DNA of 19,089 nucleotides from Gyrodactylus bullatarudis (GCA_012064415.1 SSNU01000099.1:1-19089), one strand, 5' to 3'. Shown: positions 1-8,130, numbered from the stretch's first letter. Notes: generated from the letters alone by a model not told the origin. Made by a program: numbers and translations.

Positions 1-160
1 TTTGCTAATTGCAGGTTTCTCATTGATTGGCTTGAAACTGATAATTACTGGTTGAGAAATAATTTGATTATCAACTATTGTTGACTTTTCTGAGTGTGCA
101 TTCTCATCAACTGTAACTGTTTCTGGGAACACTCTCGTTGATATTGAAAAGGAAACCTCA
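1..160 (-). pseudogene. Penelope-like element C-terminal tail fragment (cut by window edge)
   Basis: Read on the minus strand this stretch encodes FPETVTVDENAHSEKSTIVD followed by NQIISQPVII, which lines up with the low-complexity tail after the GIY-YIG domain in the PLE copies at 8169-8989 (ETVTDLDTNEIKEKSTIVDN, PIMSQPVIIEKK) and 14410-14775. No catalytic residues lie here; it is the linker between nuclease and C-terminal peptide, and the very C-terminus lies beyond position 1. Upstream of about position 125 (on minus) it runs into the 28-bp inverted repeat 127-154/211-238. Seen: shared peptide modules. Inferred: a rearranged PLE copy. Confidence 0.7.
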
Positions 161-238
161 ATTACATTTACGTCAAAAGTGAATTCAAAATTTTCAAGTA
201 CCTTATCCAGTTCCTTTTCAATATCAACGAGAGTGTTC
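127..238. repeat. 28-bp perfect inverted repeat with 56-bp spacer
   Basis: Positions 127-154 (beginning gaacactctcgttgatattg) are the exact reverse complement of 211-238. Both arms encode the peptide SFSISTRVF, one on each strand, so this is an inverted copy of PLE tail coding sequence and not a transcription terminator. It marks the breakpoint between the minus-strand PLE tail and the plus-strand ORF that follows. Confidence 0.9.
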
Positions 239-486
239 GATCAAAAATATATTTGTTTGTGGATCGTCAAGAATTTATCGGACAGCAACTATACAGATGT
301 ACCCTTATGTTCCCTCAAATCATTGGTGTTTTCTTTTCAAAGAAATTGGACAAAGATCATCGAGTCCCCAGTATTTATCTGTCTGATTTAGTTCCTAGAT
401 TTCCCATTAGAGTTACAGATATTATAGACTATTTACTTAGTAACAATTTGTCATCGAATGAGATTTCGATCAATCAAACACAGTGA
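148..486 (+). CDS. Unassigned open frame, possibly the first exon of the gene model ending at 1038
   Basis: The frame is open from just after a stop at 145-147 to the TGA at 484-486 and has no good ATG at its 5' end. It contains IYLFVDRQEFIGQQLYRCTL and, further on, IYLSDLVPRFPIRVTDIIDY. I do not recognise the family. A GT at 440-441 (gtaaca) could be a splice donor joining in phase to an acceptor AG at 515-516, which would give one continuous reading frame with 517-611 and, through a second intron, 673-1038. The 5' part overlaps the inverted PLE tail repeat, so its N-terminus is unreliable. It may equally be a chance frame in degenerate repeat sequence. Confidence 0.3.
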   Translation, partial: KGNLNYIYVKSEFKIFKYLIQFLFNINESVRSKIYLFVDRQEFIGQQLYRCTLMFPQIIGVFFSKKLDKDHRVPSIYLSDLVPRFPIRVTDIIDYLLSNNLSSNEISINQTQ

Positions 487-516
487 CGAATTTTTCAAGT
501 TCTAGTTAACATAAAG

Positions 517-611
517 GTCAATTTGAAAATTTTGAAGAATTGGCGCGATCATATTTTGATAGATTGGATCCGAAAAGTCCACTTTCCAATTTAAGATTTT
601 TCAATGTACAA
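517..611 (+). CDS. Candidate middle exon upstream of the GIY-YIG-like ORF
   Basis: The frame here reads QFENFEELARSYFDRLDPKS and then PLSNLRFFNVQ, ending at a consensus splice donor gtgagt at 612-617. The next acceptor, after taatttttttaactcc and ending ttag at 672, gives a 61-nt intron and joins in phase 0 to the ORF at 673. The upstream edge, aaag|gt at 516/517, joins in phase to a donor at 440 (77-nt intron). Intron sizes suit arthropods. No homologue recognised; splicing is inferred from signals and phase only. Confidence 0.35.
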
Positions 612-672
612 GTGAGTTCTAACAACTTTAATACTCATCTGATAAATTAATTTTTTTAACTCCAAAAATTAG

Positions 673-1038
673 TCTACTACTCAAGTACCTGAAAGGTTTC
701 AACTTATCACACTTAAGTTTTTTGTTTGGCGTAATTTAAGAAAAAAACATGTCAAGGAATGTGAAGAAAAAGTTTCCCCTGAAAATTTCGAAATACTATA
801 TAGACAAACAGGAAACAACGTCACATCCCTTAAAACTGTTGAAGCCATATTCATATCAAGAGAACAACCAAACTTATGTGTACAAAAAAGGTTTGTACAG
901 CCTTTAGTGCTACCCAAAGCAGTATTAAAGCCAAAACAAAACGTCCAGATCAGCATACCAACATTGGAGATGGAAAAAACAGCCTCAAAAAGAAATTTGG
1001 TGCAATCTTCAATTAAATCTTTCTACACACAAGCTTGA
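673..1038 (+). CDS. C-terminal half of a Penelope-like GIY-YIG protein with PIP-like C-terminus
   Basis: This is a 121-residue open frame. Residues about 24-60 contain KKHVKECEEKVSPENFEILY, then TSLKTVEAIFISREQPNLC. That is the pattern of the end of PLE GIY-YIG nucleases: H..C, then F.IL, then LK..EA..I....P.L, where the Glu in VEAIF matches the metal-binding Glu of the family. The front of the domain (GIY and YVG motifs) is not visible upstream. A Lys/Gln-rich tail ends in QSSIKSFYTQA, which fits the PIP-box pattern Q-x-x-I-x-x-F-Y. A possible 61-nt intron (612-672) sits directly upstream. A hammerhead ribozyme follows 330 bp later, as in the minus-strand PLE copies. Diverged from those copies in sequence, so probably a second PLE lineage. 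Confidence 0.55.
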   Translation, partial: STTQVPERFQLITLKFFVWRNLRKKHVKECEEKVSPENFEILYRQTGNNVTSLKTVEAIFISREQPNLCVQKRFVQPLVLPKAVLKPKQNVQISIPTLEMEKTASKRNLVQSSIKSFYTQA

Positions 1039-1315
1039 ATTGAAAGGAGATAAAACTAAAATTGTCCAAATAAGTGTAATATAGAACTAAACTACAATAA
1101 CTATTTATGTATTAATAATAATGAACTGCTGAATTTTATTGAATGTACATAAACAATAATTATGTTTAAATGATTAACTTGTAACACATACAAAAATGAT
1201 AATTGGATTGGGGTACACATGATATAGGACACTCAAAGACAAAAAACCTTACATGAGTCATACTTGCATAACTACGAAATATATGCATAGAGAGGTACAC
1301 TACCTATGAGAGGCT
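1039..1315. other. No recognisable feature
   Basis: AT-rich sequence between the GIY-YIG-like ORF and the ribozyme unit. I see no coding signal, repeat or RNA gene; by position it would be the 3' UTR and pseudo-LTR of the plus-strand PLE. Confidence 0.5.
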
Positions 1316-1318
1316 ATT

Positions 1319-1368
1319 CAATCAAATCTGTTCATTGTATTAATCAAATTTTTAATTGTACATATATT
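1319..1368 (+). promoter_or_regulatory. Putative PLE promoter (weak CCAAT-like plus TATA-like) before the ribozyme
   Basis: CAATC at 1319-1323 lies 46-47 nt upstream of the ribozyme's 5' pairing segment, the same place where the four minus-strand units carry a clear CCAAT. A TATA-like run (catatatt, 1361-1368) directly precedes it. The CCAAT match is degenerate here, so the call rests mainly on the shared spacing. Confidence 0.35.
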
Positions 1369-1419
1369 GGCATGTAAAAGACTGATGAGTATGCCTGAAA
1401 TACAGCGCTTATCTCTTAC
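1369..1419 (+). ncRNA. Hammerhead ribozyme, compact PLE type (copy 1)
   Basis: The core is canonical: CTGATGA at 1382-1388 and GAAA at 1397-1400. Stem III is AUA/UAU (1399-1402 with 1410-1412) closed by a 7-nt loop; the predicted cleavage is after C1413 in the UAUC site. Stem I pairs AAGA (1378-1381) with UCUU (1414-1417), extended by GU/AC across a bulge. Only 8 nt (1389-1396, gtatgcct) lie between the core halves, too few for a normal helix II; instead AUGCC (1391-1395) can pair with GGCAU (1369-1373). PLEs are known to carry hammerheads in their pseudo-LTRs. This is the only plus-strand copy and the most divergent, yet every core base is intact. Confidence 0.85.
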
Positions 1420-1450
1420 ATAATCAGGCATCGCCTCTTTTTTCTTCTCT

Positions 1451-1591
1451 ATGTCAGACAGCATAGCCATAGTAAAAAAGGATATTGAAAAACATATCAC
1501 TGATCAAAATAAAATTATACCAGAATATAGAGAAAAATCTATGTCTGTATATTTAAAATTGAAAATTAATCATTGTGTTCTATTAAATTGA
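1451..1591 (+). CDS. Short N-terminal ORF of a PLE unit behind the ribozyme
   Basis: A 46-codon ORF, MSDSIAIVKKDIEKHITDQN and onward to a TGA at 1589. The start is chosen because it lies 37 nt after the predicted ribozyme cleavage site, matching the 32-37 nt leaders of the four minus-strand PLE units. The peptide has no catalytic motif and is not similar enough to the minus-strand N-termini (NILDEVRxYYRS) for me to align it. It is probably the beginning of a PLE ORF cut short by mutation or deletion; a GIY-YIG remnant lies about 390 bp downstream on the same strand. Confidence 0.4.
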   Translation: MSDSIAIVKKDIEKHITDQNKIIPEYREKSMSVYLKLKINHCVLLN

Positions 1592-1732
1592 TCTGCTGCT
1601 AATTCATGATGAAAAATAACTTGTAAATTTCCCAATGAGCTTTCCTCGATTCTGATTGGTCCATGCATTCAACGAATGAGAGTAGAGCTAAATTTGCCCT
1701 ATATAAGAGGGGAACGCTGGGATTTTATTTCA

Positions 1733-1764
1733 TCTCTTCTCACTTTACGGGACTTTTACCTGTA
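1733..1764 (-). repeat. Solo end related to the inverted arms of the 6235-10511 element
   Basis: Positions 1733-1764 (ending cttttacctgta) closely match the right end of the long-armed element at 10482-10513, again ending ACCTG followed by TA. On the minus strand it begins CAGGTAAAAG next to TA. No matching left end is found in the window, so this is either a solo terminus or one end of a related element that I cannot delimit. Confidence 0.5.
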
Positions 1765-1976
1765 ATTAGTTTGGAATGCTGTTGAAGTATGAACAAAAAT
1801 GAATTTCAAATATCGAAATTAATAATTGAGAAAAAGATTTCGTTATTGGCTTGAAAGTTTTCAATAGGAATTTAAATAAAACTGTTTTGGTTTTGATGAT
1901 AGAGTTGACTCAGCTTATACAAATATTGAGTACAATATTATAGTGCCAAATTACTTCTTGATAATACAGCTTTTAA

Positions 1977-2165
1977 ACTCTTAAGGAAAGTTTGTTTGGA
2001 AAGTCTTCTACAAGATTAAATGATCATCTTGATAAGGATACTGCAGTAACTAAGCATGTACAACAGGAGAAAAATGTGGCTTCAGTTTCGAGTTTTTCTA
2101 TACGTTCCAAAGATCAGAAGCATAACAGCATAGATTTATGTGTCAAAGAGAAAATCAATCTATAA
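1977..2165 (+). pseudogene. GIY-YIG nuclease remnant of a Penelope-like element
   Basis: The frame reads LFGKSSTRLNDHLDKDTAVT, then KHVQQEKN, and ends IDLCVKEKINL and a stop at 2163-2165. LFGKSSTRLND..L matches the YVGqT.r.l..R..EHL segment of the GIY-YIG domain (a Phe replaces the second catalytic Tyr, and the Arg/His positions read as Asn and His), AVTKHV matches SAVQKHL of the copy at 17980, and the end matches the PLE pattern EA.I....P.LN in degraded form. There is no linker or C-terminal peptide after it. Stops close upstream; clearly a decayed fragment in the same orientation as the 673-1038 ORF. Confidence 0.6.
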
Positions 2166-2445
2166 AAACCCAATCTACGTGTTCAGAACATACAATTCAT
2201 ATAATCTCAACTACTCTATGCTGTGTTAGATTTTCACTTTTCACTCCATCTTTGTTACTTAATGGAGAGTTTTATTATGTTTTGTTCTAATTAACTTTAT
2301 GTTCTACTATTTCTTTTATTGTTTGTAAATTTCCTATGAAAAAGTAATGATATTATCCTAAACTCTATTTTTCGGATAATAATTATTTCCAAAATTAATG
2401 AGCTCGAAAAGAAAAATTCTTATGCGTTGAATTGTGTTACAGTTG
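2166..2445. other. No recognisable feature
   Basis: AT-rich spacer between a PLE remnant and the inverted-repeat element that starts at 2446. Nothing coding or repetitive seen. Confidence 0.5.
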
Positions 2446-3846
2446 TACCTCCGTCATAACTGTTTAAAGGAGAGAGCATCAACAACCTAATGGATCCTAC
2501 CTCTCTGCCCCCTGAAGAATTTTATCTATTGTACCTCATTGTACCGAATTTCAAGAGATTATCGCAAAAATGAAAATTTTTTTTTCATCATATAAAGCAG
2601 ATTCTCATTCCTACTTGAAGAGAATTTTAAAACTAATCTTGTCACAAAATTCCAGGTGGATACCATGCTTTTCAAGACCATGAAGTGAATTTAAACTTTG
2701 GACTGACAAGAATCGATATTGAGTTTTCTGATGAAATTTTTATGTAAATCCTATTCCATCCCAATTATATCCCCCATACACTCTCACACATTGTACGTGT
2801 AATTACAAAAGCTGTCAAAGTAATTAGTGACCATAATAATTAATAAAAAATCATTTATTCTTTTAATCGTATCTGGGAATGTATGAAACAGTTCTCAATC
2901 ACACAAGTTTTTAAATTATCTAACGCGGTCATAATCCCAACGTCTGATACAATCTAAGCTAACTTTTTTTCATGTAAAACAGTTTTGCTGTCAAATTTTT
3001 CACACATGTCGAGTATTTTGAGTTTTTGTTGAATAGAATATTCTTCTCTCTTGAATATCTATTTTTGGGAGTAATTTCTTATGCAGGCAATCATATGCGA
3101 TTGAGTTATTTTGATTCAATAAAAAGTCCATAATTTCATCATAGAATCTTCGGCCTGCTGATTTCACAACTTTAAAAAATTAGAAAATAATTACTTCGTT
3201 AATAACGTGACATTTATGGGATGGGAATGCAAGAGACCCTTGGATATATGATAATTATTAAGATTAGGCATGAAAAGAGAGTTAATTAAATAATAATAAC
3301 TATACTTGGTCACTAATTACTTTGACAGCTTTTGTAATTACACGTACAATGTGTGAGAGAGTATGGGGGATAGAATTGGGATGGAATAGGATTTACATAA
3401 AAATTTCATCAGAAAACTCAATATCGATTCTTGTCAGTCCAAAGTTTAAATTCACTTCATGGTCTTGAAAAGCAAGGTATCCACCTGGAATTTTGTGACA
3501 AGATTAGTTTTAAAATTCTCTTCAAGTAGGAATGAGAATCTGCTTTATATGATAAAAAAATAATAAATTCATTATTGCGATATTCTCTTGAAATTCGGTA
3601 CAATGAGTTCACTACACGACCTTAAAATATCAATGAAAAATTAGTTTTATAATAAAATTTATTACTGATTCGGAAATCAATGAAAAATATTCATAGGGTA
3701 CTGATATATTGCTGAAATTTAATTAGTTTGGAAAAAATTAAAATATTCTATACACACGTCTTCTCATTAGTATACAATTATAATAAATATAATTCTTCAG
3801 GGGGCAGAGAGGTAGGTATCACTTTTACACAGTTATTACGGAGGTA
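2446..3846. mobile_element. Non-autonomous inverted-repeat DNA element, family A, copy 1
   Basis: The left end tacctccgtcataactg is the near-perfect reverse complement of the right end cagttattacggaggta. The arms are long: about 2446-2840 pairs with about 3300-3846, with an internal unpaired centre of some 460 bp. The left arm lacks roughly 170-220 bp near its outer part that the right arm retains, so the palindrome is asymmetric. TA at each edge (2446-2447, 3845-3846) suits a Tc1/mariner-like TA target duplication, and a CCTCCGT-like terminus is seen in some TA-targeting elements, but no transposase is present. Copy 2 at 5076-5587 shares the same ends. Confidence 0.85.
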
Positions 3847-3849
3847 CCA

Positions 3850-4890
3850 GAGTATAATATATTGAATATTAGACTTTTCTCACGTGGTTTTTTCTCTAGT
3901 TATCAATATTTTTATATTTTTCTTCTATAAATTATTCTATTCTATTATTATTATTCAAGCTTAGATAATCGATCTAATAATAGGTAGCTTTAAAAAGAGA
4001 GAAATTTTATTAGAGCCAAAACTAAAAATACAATTGAAGCATCAATTTTACAGATTGTCAAACAATTAACTAACGGATCTAAAATCATGATTAAAGATTC
4101 CCTTACTGGTCAAAGAGTTTTTGGAATCAGCTTTTGAAAAAAAACAATTTCAAACGGGTGTTGCATAAAAATTCATGTTTGACGGATAAATTGGAGAACA
4201 GCTATCACAATCAAGAGAAAGCCAAGCAGGATATTATTACTCCATTCCTAGGATTTTTTCAAATTTGTGTCATAGTTGGGTAATATAAACAGCCAAGATG
4301 TTGCCTATTCCCTGCAGAATTGTACAAGAAGACAAGTGTCTCAATTCGAAGATGACGTTAAAGAGACAATGCGTTTTTTGACATTTTTATGATTTTTTTT
4401 CTATGAACGAGTTAATAAAACTAACTAAACCTTGAAAAGCTTGAGAAAAGAATTCATAAGAAGTTTTCATTAAATCTGAATTTTCATTAGAATAAATTTC
4501 GACTAAATCTTTATCTTTGAAATGATTTATTGTAAGAATTGAAAGAGACCATTGAATAACAAAATTCTACTTTGCGATGATTTAGTTTTCCTAATAATTG
4601 ACTTTTAGAACAAACATTTTTTTAGATAAACATTAGCTTCTTTATGCGATACAGAGAATAGACCGAAGGGCCAGTATTGACATGCAAAAAAATTATTCGC
4701 TAACAAGTAAAAGCATTGCCAGGGATAGTGAGGGTTTAAAGAGGAAAATAAAACATAACGCTTTCTACTCCTAATGTGTAAGGAGCATGGTTCATCCACA
4801 AAATGTCTCTTCTAGAAGCGTAGACATAAGGATAGAACTTGCCTAATTGGCAAAAACCCGGTGCATATGTATAACTCCAGCCAATTTATG
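3850..4890. other. No recognisable feature
   Basis: About 1 kb of AT-rich sequence between two inverted-repeat elements. Scattered short frames are present (for example SQFEDDVKETMRFLTFL near 4340-4390), but I cannot tie them to a family. No RNA gene or repeat seen. Confidence 0.5.
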
Positions 4891-4895
4891 CTATA

Positions 4896-6163
4896 ATGAA
4901 AATGGGAAATCAGTGAGTGAACAGAAATCACTAGTGAAAGTGGGAGACCAGTGAAAATAAAATAAATCAAATTTTTCCCATTTTCACTGGTTTTTTCCTG
5001 AAATCATATATCTAATATATTATCTATTCCAAAAATAGTTTATTCATGTCATACACTGTGTATTACACGTACAATGGACCTCCGTAATAACTGTGTAAAA
5101 GTGATCCCTACCTCTCTGCCCCCTGAAGAATTATATTTATTATAATTGTATACTAATGAGAAGACGTATGTATAGAATATTTTAATTTTTTCCAAACTAA
5201 TTAAATTTCAGCAATATATCAGTACCCTATGAATATTTTTCATTGATATTTTAAGGTTATACTCATGTCGTGTAGTGAACTCATTGTACCGAATTTCAAG
5301 AGAATATCGCAATAATGAATTTATTATTTTTTTATCATATAAAGCAGATTCTCATTCCTACTTGAAGAGAATTTTAAAACTAATCTTGTCACAAAATTCC
5401 AGGTGGATACCTTGCTTTTCAAGACCATGAAGTGAATTTAAACTTTGGACTGGCAAGAATCGATATTACATAAAAATGTCATCAGCAAACCCAATGTGCC
5501 TACTCATTAGTATACAATTATAATAAATATTATTTTTCATGGGGTAGAGAGGTAGGGATCACTCTTAATACAGTTATGACGGAGGTACAACTATACATAG
5601 GGGATTTTATTACAAGATAACCCAAACTAGGCTTTATAGTTTTTTTTAAATACTAATTTTGGCTTGTAAACAAGTTATTGCCTTCATTCATGTAAATTTA
5701 TTCTTATTGGTCAATCATTGGGGCAAAAGAGGGAGTTGTTTTGATAAAATTAGTTTTTAAGAATAAGACTAAGTGAGCGAGTGAATTAAGAGTTGTATTT
5801 TTAAAAATTTCAAAATTCTTTTTAAACTTGAATTTTATCTTGTTGAGTCATTCATTGACAAAAAATGTTGATAACATGAAATTAATGACTTGTTTTTTGA
5901 AACTAGTGATTACCTGAAATAAAATTTCAACAAACTAAATTACTACGAACTTGAGATCCAACCGAAGAGATGAATAAATAAAATAACCCCTTGTACGTGA
6001 AATAAAGTGTATGACATGAATAAACTATTCACGCATATATCTGGAATAGATAATACACTTGATATATCATTTCAGGGGAAAACCATTGAAAATGGGAAAA
6101 ATTTGATTTATTTTATTTTTCACTAGTGATTTCTGTCCACTCACTGATTTCCTATTTTCACTG
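4896..6163. mobile_element. Non-autonomous inverted-repeat element, family B, interrupted by a family A copy
   Basis: The left arm (4896 to about 5075, starting tgaaaatgggaaatcagtga) is the reverse complement of the right arm (about 5985-6163), with shared blocks such as cagaaatcactagtgaaa and a segment containing gtcatacact. The left arm has an extra gtgggagaccagtgaaa-type unit, so the sub-terminal CAGTGAAA motif occurs several times; repeated sub-terminal motifs are common in hAT elements, but no 8-bp target duplication is recognisable and the superfamily stays open. The element is split by family A copy 2 at 5076-5587; without it, it would be about 0.75 kb. The 5588-5985 interior has no coding signal. 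Confidence 0.75.
5076..5587. mobile_element. Family A inverted-repeat element, copy 2 (nested in family B)
   Basis: Ends acctccgtaataactg (left) and cagttatgacggaggta (right) match copy 1 at 2446-3846, followed on each side by cctacctctctgcc-like sequence. Left-half sequence matches copy 1's arms almost base for base, including the segment cttgaagagaattttaaaac, but the right arm is reduced to about 70-80 bp. It therefore looks like an internal deletion derivative. Insertion into family B shows A was active after B had landed. Confidence 0.85.
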
Positions 6164-6234
6164 TTACATTTATTTTATAAGAAAGTATGTACGGCAATTT
6201 AACAAAATTTAAATTTATAACAGAAATCAGTATA

Positions 6235-6637
6235 CAGGTAAAAGCTCTGTAAAGTGACGAGAGTTGTGAATGTGCACGTATACGTTAGTTATATACCATT
6301 TCTACCCAAAAATCATGACCATTAGAGATTGAGAATCAGAATCGAGCAACATTCCTCCTACTATTTTCCCAAGGTCCCAAATATATTTTGCTACCAGAAT
6401 CTCAAATTTTTCAATAGGTTGATGAAATTTTGTAGATGTTCTCAATATTTTATTCTAATTAATTTCCACTTCGAATTTTTTTAAATCTTATCAGGAAGAG
6501 GCCGTTACAAGAAGAGCTAAAGCAGCAGCCAGTCAGACTTAAATTTAGTACCATTATATTCAGCATGAAATTTAGAGTAAACTTGGAAATTTCCAAGCTT
6601 CTATTCTAAAATATATGGCTAAAATTCGATTTTGAAA
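6235..6637 (+). repeat. Left inverted arm (partner 10150-10511)
   Basis: This arm is the reverse complement of 10150-10511 over about 360 bp; the right arm lacks about 40 bp found here after ctcaaatttt, a loss flanked by short atttt repeats. Both arms contain an exon-like piece: a pyrimidine-containing ..cttatcag acceptor followed by EEAVTRRAKAAASQT and a stop (about 6495-6542 here). It could be captured host exon sequence or chance; I do not recognise the peptide. Confidence 0.9.
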
Positions 6638-7097
6638 GCACCACATACGTACCACAATGAACAGAGAGTGGGTCACACACACACTTCCTATATGTTATGT
6701 ATAGAGGAACACATTTATGTTGGGAAAGACATGTATCGAATTTAATGATTTTGTACAAGTAATAGATAAGGCTAATAAAAAGTACATGAGAAAGGATAGA
6801 GAGCATCATGGTTTTGGAGAACTTACCACGAGGTGTACACAATGAAATATGAGCGGTGTACTCACGTGGTGATACAAATTAACCTCTCTTCTATTGGTCA
6901 GTTAGCATTCTATTCCCTTATTGGCTAGTGATAATTGTGTACAAATAAATTGATATTTATGCCTCATTACTATTGGGTGGTGTTATAAATAAATATTGTT
7001 TTTTTGAGAACGTAATAATGACTGCTACATATAGAATGTAATGTGAAATCCTACAACGCCACATTTGGATGTGAATGTTTTAACTAATCTGTTCTTG

Positions 7098-7487
7098 CTA
7101 ATCTAAAACAGGGTTATCTTTTAAAAAATCAAGATTTTTCACAATTTCCAATGAACCTTGAAGGTTTCTCATGGCCAAATGGTTTTCCAATAATCCCAAG
7201 TTATTTTTCATTGTTCTTCGAAGCTCTTGGTTATCTTCATTCCTTTTGGGTAGGAGACCAGTTTCTTCCAGCATTTTATGATCACATTTGGATCGATATC
7301 GTCCCATATAGATGTAGCAATATCAATGCAGTCTGCTAGATTCAATATTCGACTCATATCATTGACATAGATTCCTCTAACAGACCTTATTTCTTCCAAG
7401 CGTTTGTAATACATCGCCTTGAACTTTCTTATAATTCCAGCATCGATAGGCTGGAGTACGGAGATCGAATTTTCAGGTAGATAGACG
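7098..7487 (-). pseudogene. pogo/Tigger-like transposase, C-terminal part of the DDE domain
   Basis: Read on minus the frame opens with IVYLPENSISVLQPIDAGII and continues RKFKAMYYKRLEEI. This is the family's LPpNtts.lQPlDqGvi..FK..Y block, and the Asp of QPID is the third catalytic acidic residue of pogo/Tigger DDE transposases. Downstream, LADCIDIATSIWDDIDPNVI and IKCWKKL match the ..A...W..v....I.nCw.ka segment. The frame shifts near 7208, after which a second frame continues to VLD at 7098. The N-terminal DNA-binding domains and the first two Asp residues are missing, and a stop lies right upstream, so it is a 5'-truncated relic. It lies inside the TA-flanked long-arm element. Confidence 0.7.
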
Positions 7488-7528
7488 ATTTAGAAATTAT
7501 CAGAACTAGATTTAATAAAATTAATTAA

Positions 7529-7750
7529 CTTGAGGATAATAATTTTGAGGATACGACAGTTGAAATTGCTATAATCAGTGGTCCTGATCCCACCCATGTA
7601 GATATACCTGGTCCTTCACATGGAGTCTTGATGGTTGACAATTCTCCAGTTCCAAATTCTGCCACCAAAAGGCAGCCATCAAAAAAATACCTTATGTCCC
7701 ACCCAAAATATATAAAACATCTTTTAATATTGAATAAAGGTAGAAGATGA
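7529..7750 (+). CDS. Unassigned open frame, probably a repeat fragment
   Basis: A 73-codon frame with no early ATG, containing ISGPDPTHVDIPGPSHGVLM and SKKYLMSHPKYIKHLL. It is Pro/Ser/His-rich and I do not recognise it. Its last bases (7728-7750) belong to a 28-bp block that recurs inverted at 8963-8990 in PLE coding sequence, so the 3' end runs across a rearrangement breakpoint. Probably the remains of another element; functional coding is unlikely. Confidence 0.3.
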   Translation, partial: LEDNNFEDTTVEIAIISGPDPTHVDIPGPSHGVLMVDNSPVPNSATKRQPSKKYLMSHPKYIKHLLILNKGRR

Positions 7751-7911
7751 TGCCAATTATTTCACATGAATTTTTGATATGTTTTCCATTCCATTTCATG
7801 TAGAAACCCAACTTCTTGATCAATAGGTTGACTTCATCAGCAGGTAAATCTAGTTCTGTGAGATGTGTACAAACATCGGTTTTTTTTCACATGTGAAATA
7901 ATTGGCATCAT
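7747..7911. repeat. 22-bp perfect inverted repeat with 121-bp spacer
   Basis: Positions 7747-7768 and 7890-7911 are exact reverse complements (one arm reads catgtgaaataattggcatc). The right arm is PLE N-terminal coding sequence on the minus strand (NDANYFTC); the left arm is a plus-strand copy of the same codons. It is therefore an inverted duplication of the PLE 5' coding region. An overlapping block, 7728-7755, recurs inverted at 8963-8990. Confidence 0.85.
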
Positions 7912-7969
7912 TTGAACGATAATATTGCCGAACTTCATCAAGAATATTTTCGTTAGGATCTAAACTCAT
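7760..7969 (-). pseudogene. Penelope-like element ORF start (downstream unit of a tandem pair)
   Basis: The ATG at 7969-7967 opens MSLDPNENILDEVRQYYRSN and DANYFTCEKKPMFVHISQN before a stop; a shift of frame continues with LTELDLPADEVNLLIKKLGF and YMKWNGKHIK. The motif NILDEVRxYYRS recurs at the other PLE starts (13755, 14183), which supports the start. It lies 36 nt after the predicted cleavage site of the ribozyme at 7996-8049. This is the N-terminal region ahead of the reverse transcriptase, whose function is not established; the rest of the element is missing. Confidence 0.65.
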
Positions 7970-7995
7970 GAGGAAGGTTTAGAGAAAACAAGCGT

Positions 7996-8049
7996 ATATT
8001 ATAGTGATAAACATTATATTTCGCCGGGTCTCTTCAGACTCTACCCCGG
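7996..8049 (-). ncRNA. Hammerhead ribozyme, compact PLE type (copy 2)
   Basis: On the minus strand: CTGAAGA (8037-8031), then 8 nt GACCCGGC (8030-8023), then GAAA (8022-8019). Stem III AUA/UAU closes a 7-nt loop and leads to UAUC, with predicted cleavage between 8006 and 8005. Stem I begins AGU/ACU and resumes after one mismatch. CCGGG at 8049-8045 can pair with CCCGG in the 8-nt linker, replacing a standard helix II. It sits 120 nt after the stop of the upstream PLE copy (8169) and 36 nt before the ATG of the next one, the expected pseudo-LTR position. Confidence 0.85.
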
Positions 8050-8098
8050 TAACGTTTATATACTTTTTCAATGCAAATATTTTGAGGCCTTCCATTGG
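8050..8098 (-). promoter_or_regulatory. Putative PLE promoter: CCAAT box and TATA-like sequence
   Basis: On minus, CCAAT at 8098-8094 is followed by gtatataaac (8063-8054), three to four nt before the ribozyme's 5' pairing segment. The CCAAT lies 45 nt from the ribozyme, the same as at 14307-14311 (45) and close to 13878-13882 (46) and 17938-17942 (43). Shared placement in four copies is the evidence; promoter activity is inferred. Confidence 0.5.
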
Positions 8099-8130
8099 TC
8101 CATCTATTAATTTTGTTTCAGCTTTGAATT

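Noticed and set aside
127..238. Transcription terminator or structured RNA.
   Set aside because: The arms are far apart, coding on both strands for the same PLE peptide, and there is no bacterial context.
2500..2520. CTGAAGA in the family A ends (cccctgaagaat).
   Set aside because: No GAAA follows and no stem III/I can be formed.
2715..2735. CTGATGA in the left arm of family A, also TCATCAG at about 3405.
   Set aside because: No GAAA at a fitting distance and no stem I partner; an inverted pair of the same repeat.
4605..4799. 64-codon minus-strand open frame.
   Set aside because: No family resemblance, AT-rich surroundings with no other coding signal, expected by chance.
6235..6290. A degenerate hammerhead in the arm terminus (GTGACGA, 7 nt, GAAT; possible upstream pairing AGCUC with GAGUU).
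   Set aside because: C3 is replaced and the A15.1-U16.1 pair and a stem III cannot be formed; the 1733-1764 relative does not keep the core. The similarity to the PLE ribozymes is probably chance.
6606..6842. 78-codon minus-strand open frame overlapping the inverted arm.
   Set aside because: Composition-driven; the sequence is explained as an inverted repeat block shared with 9900-9950.
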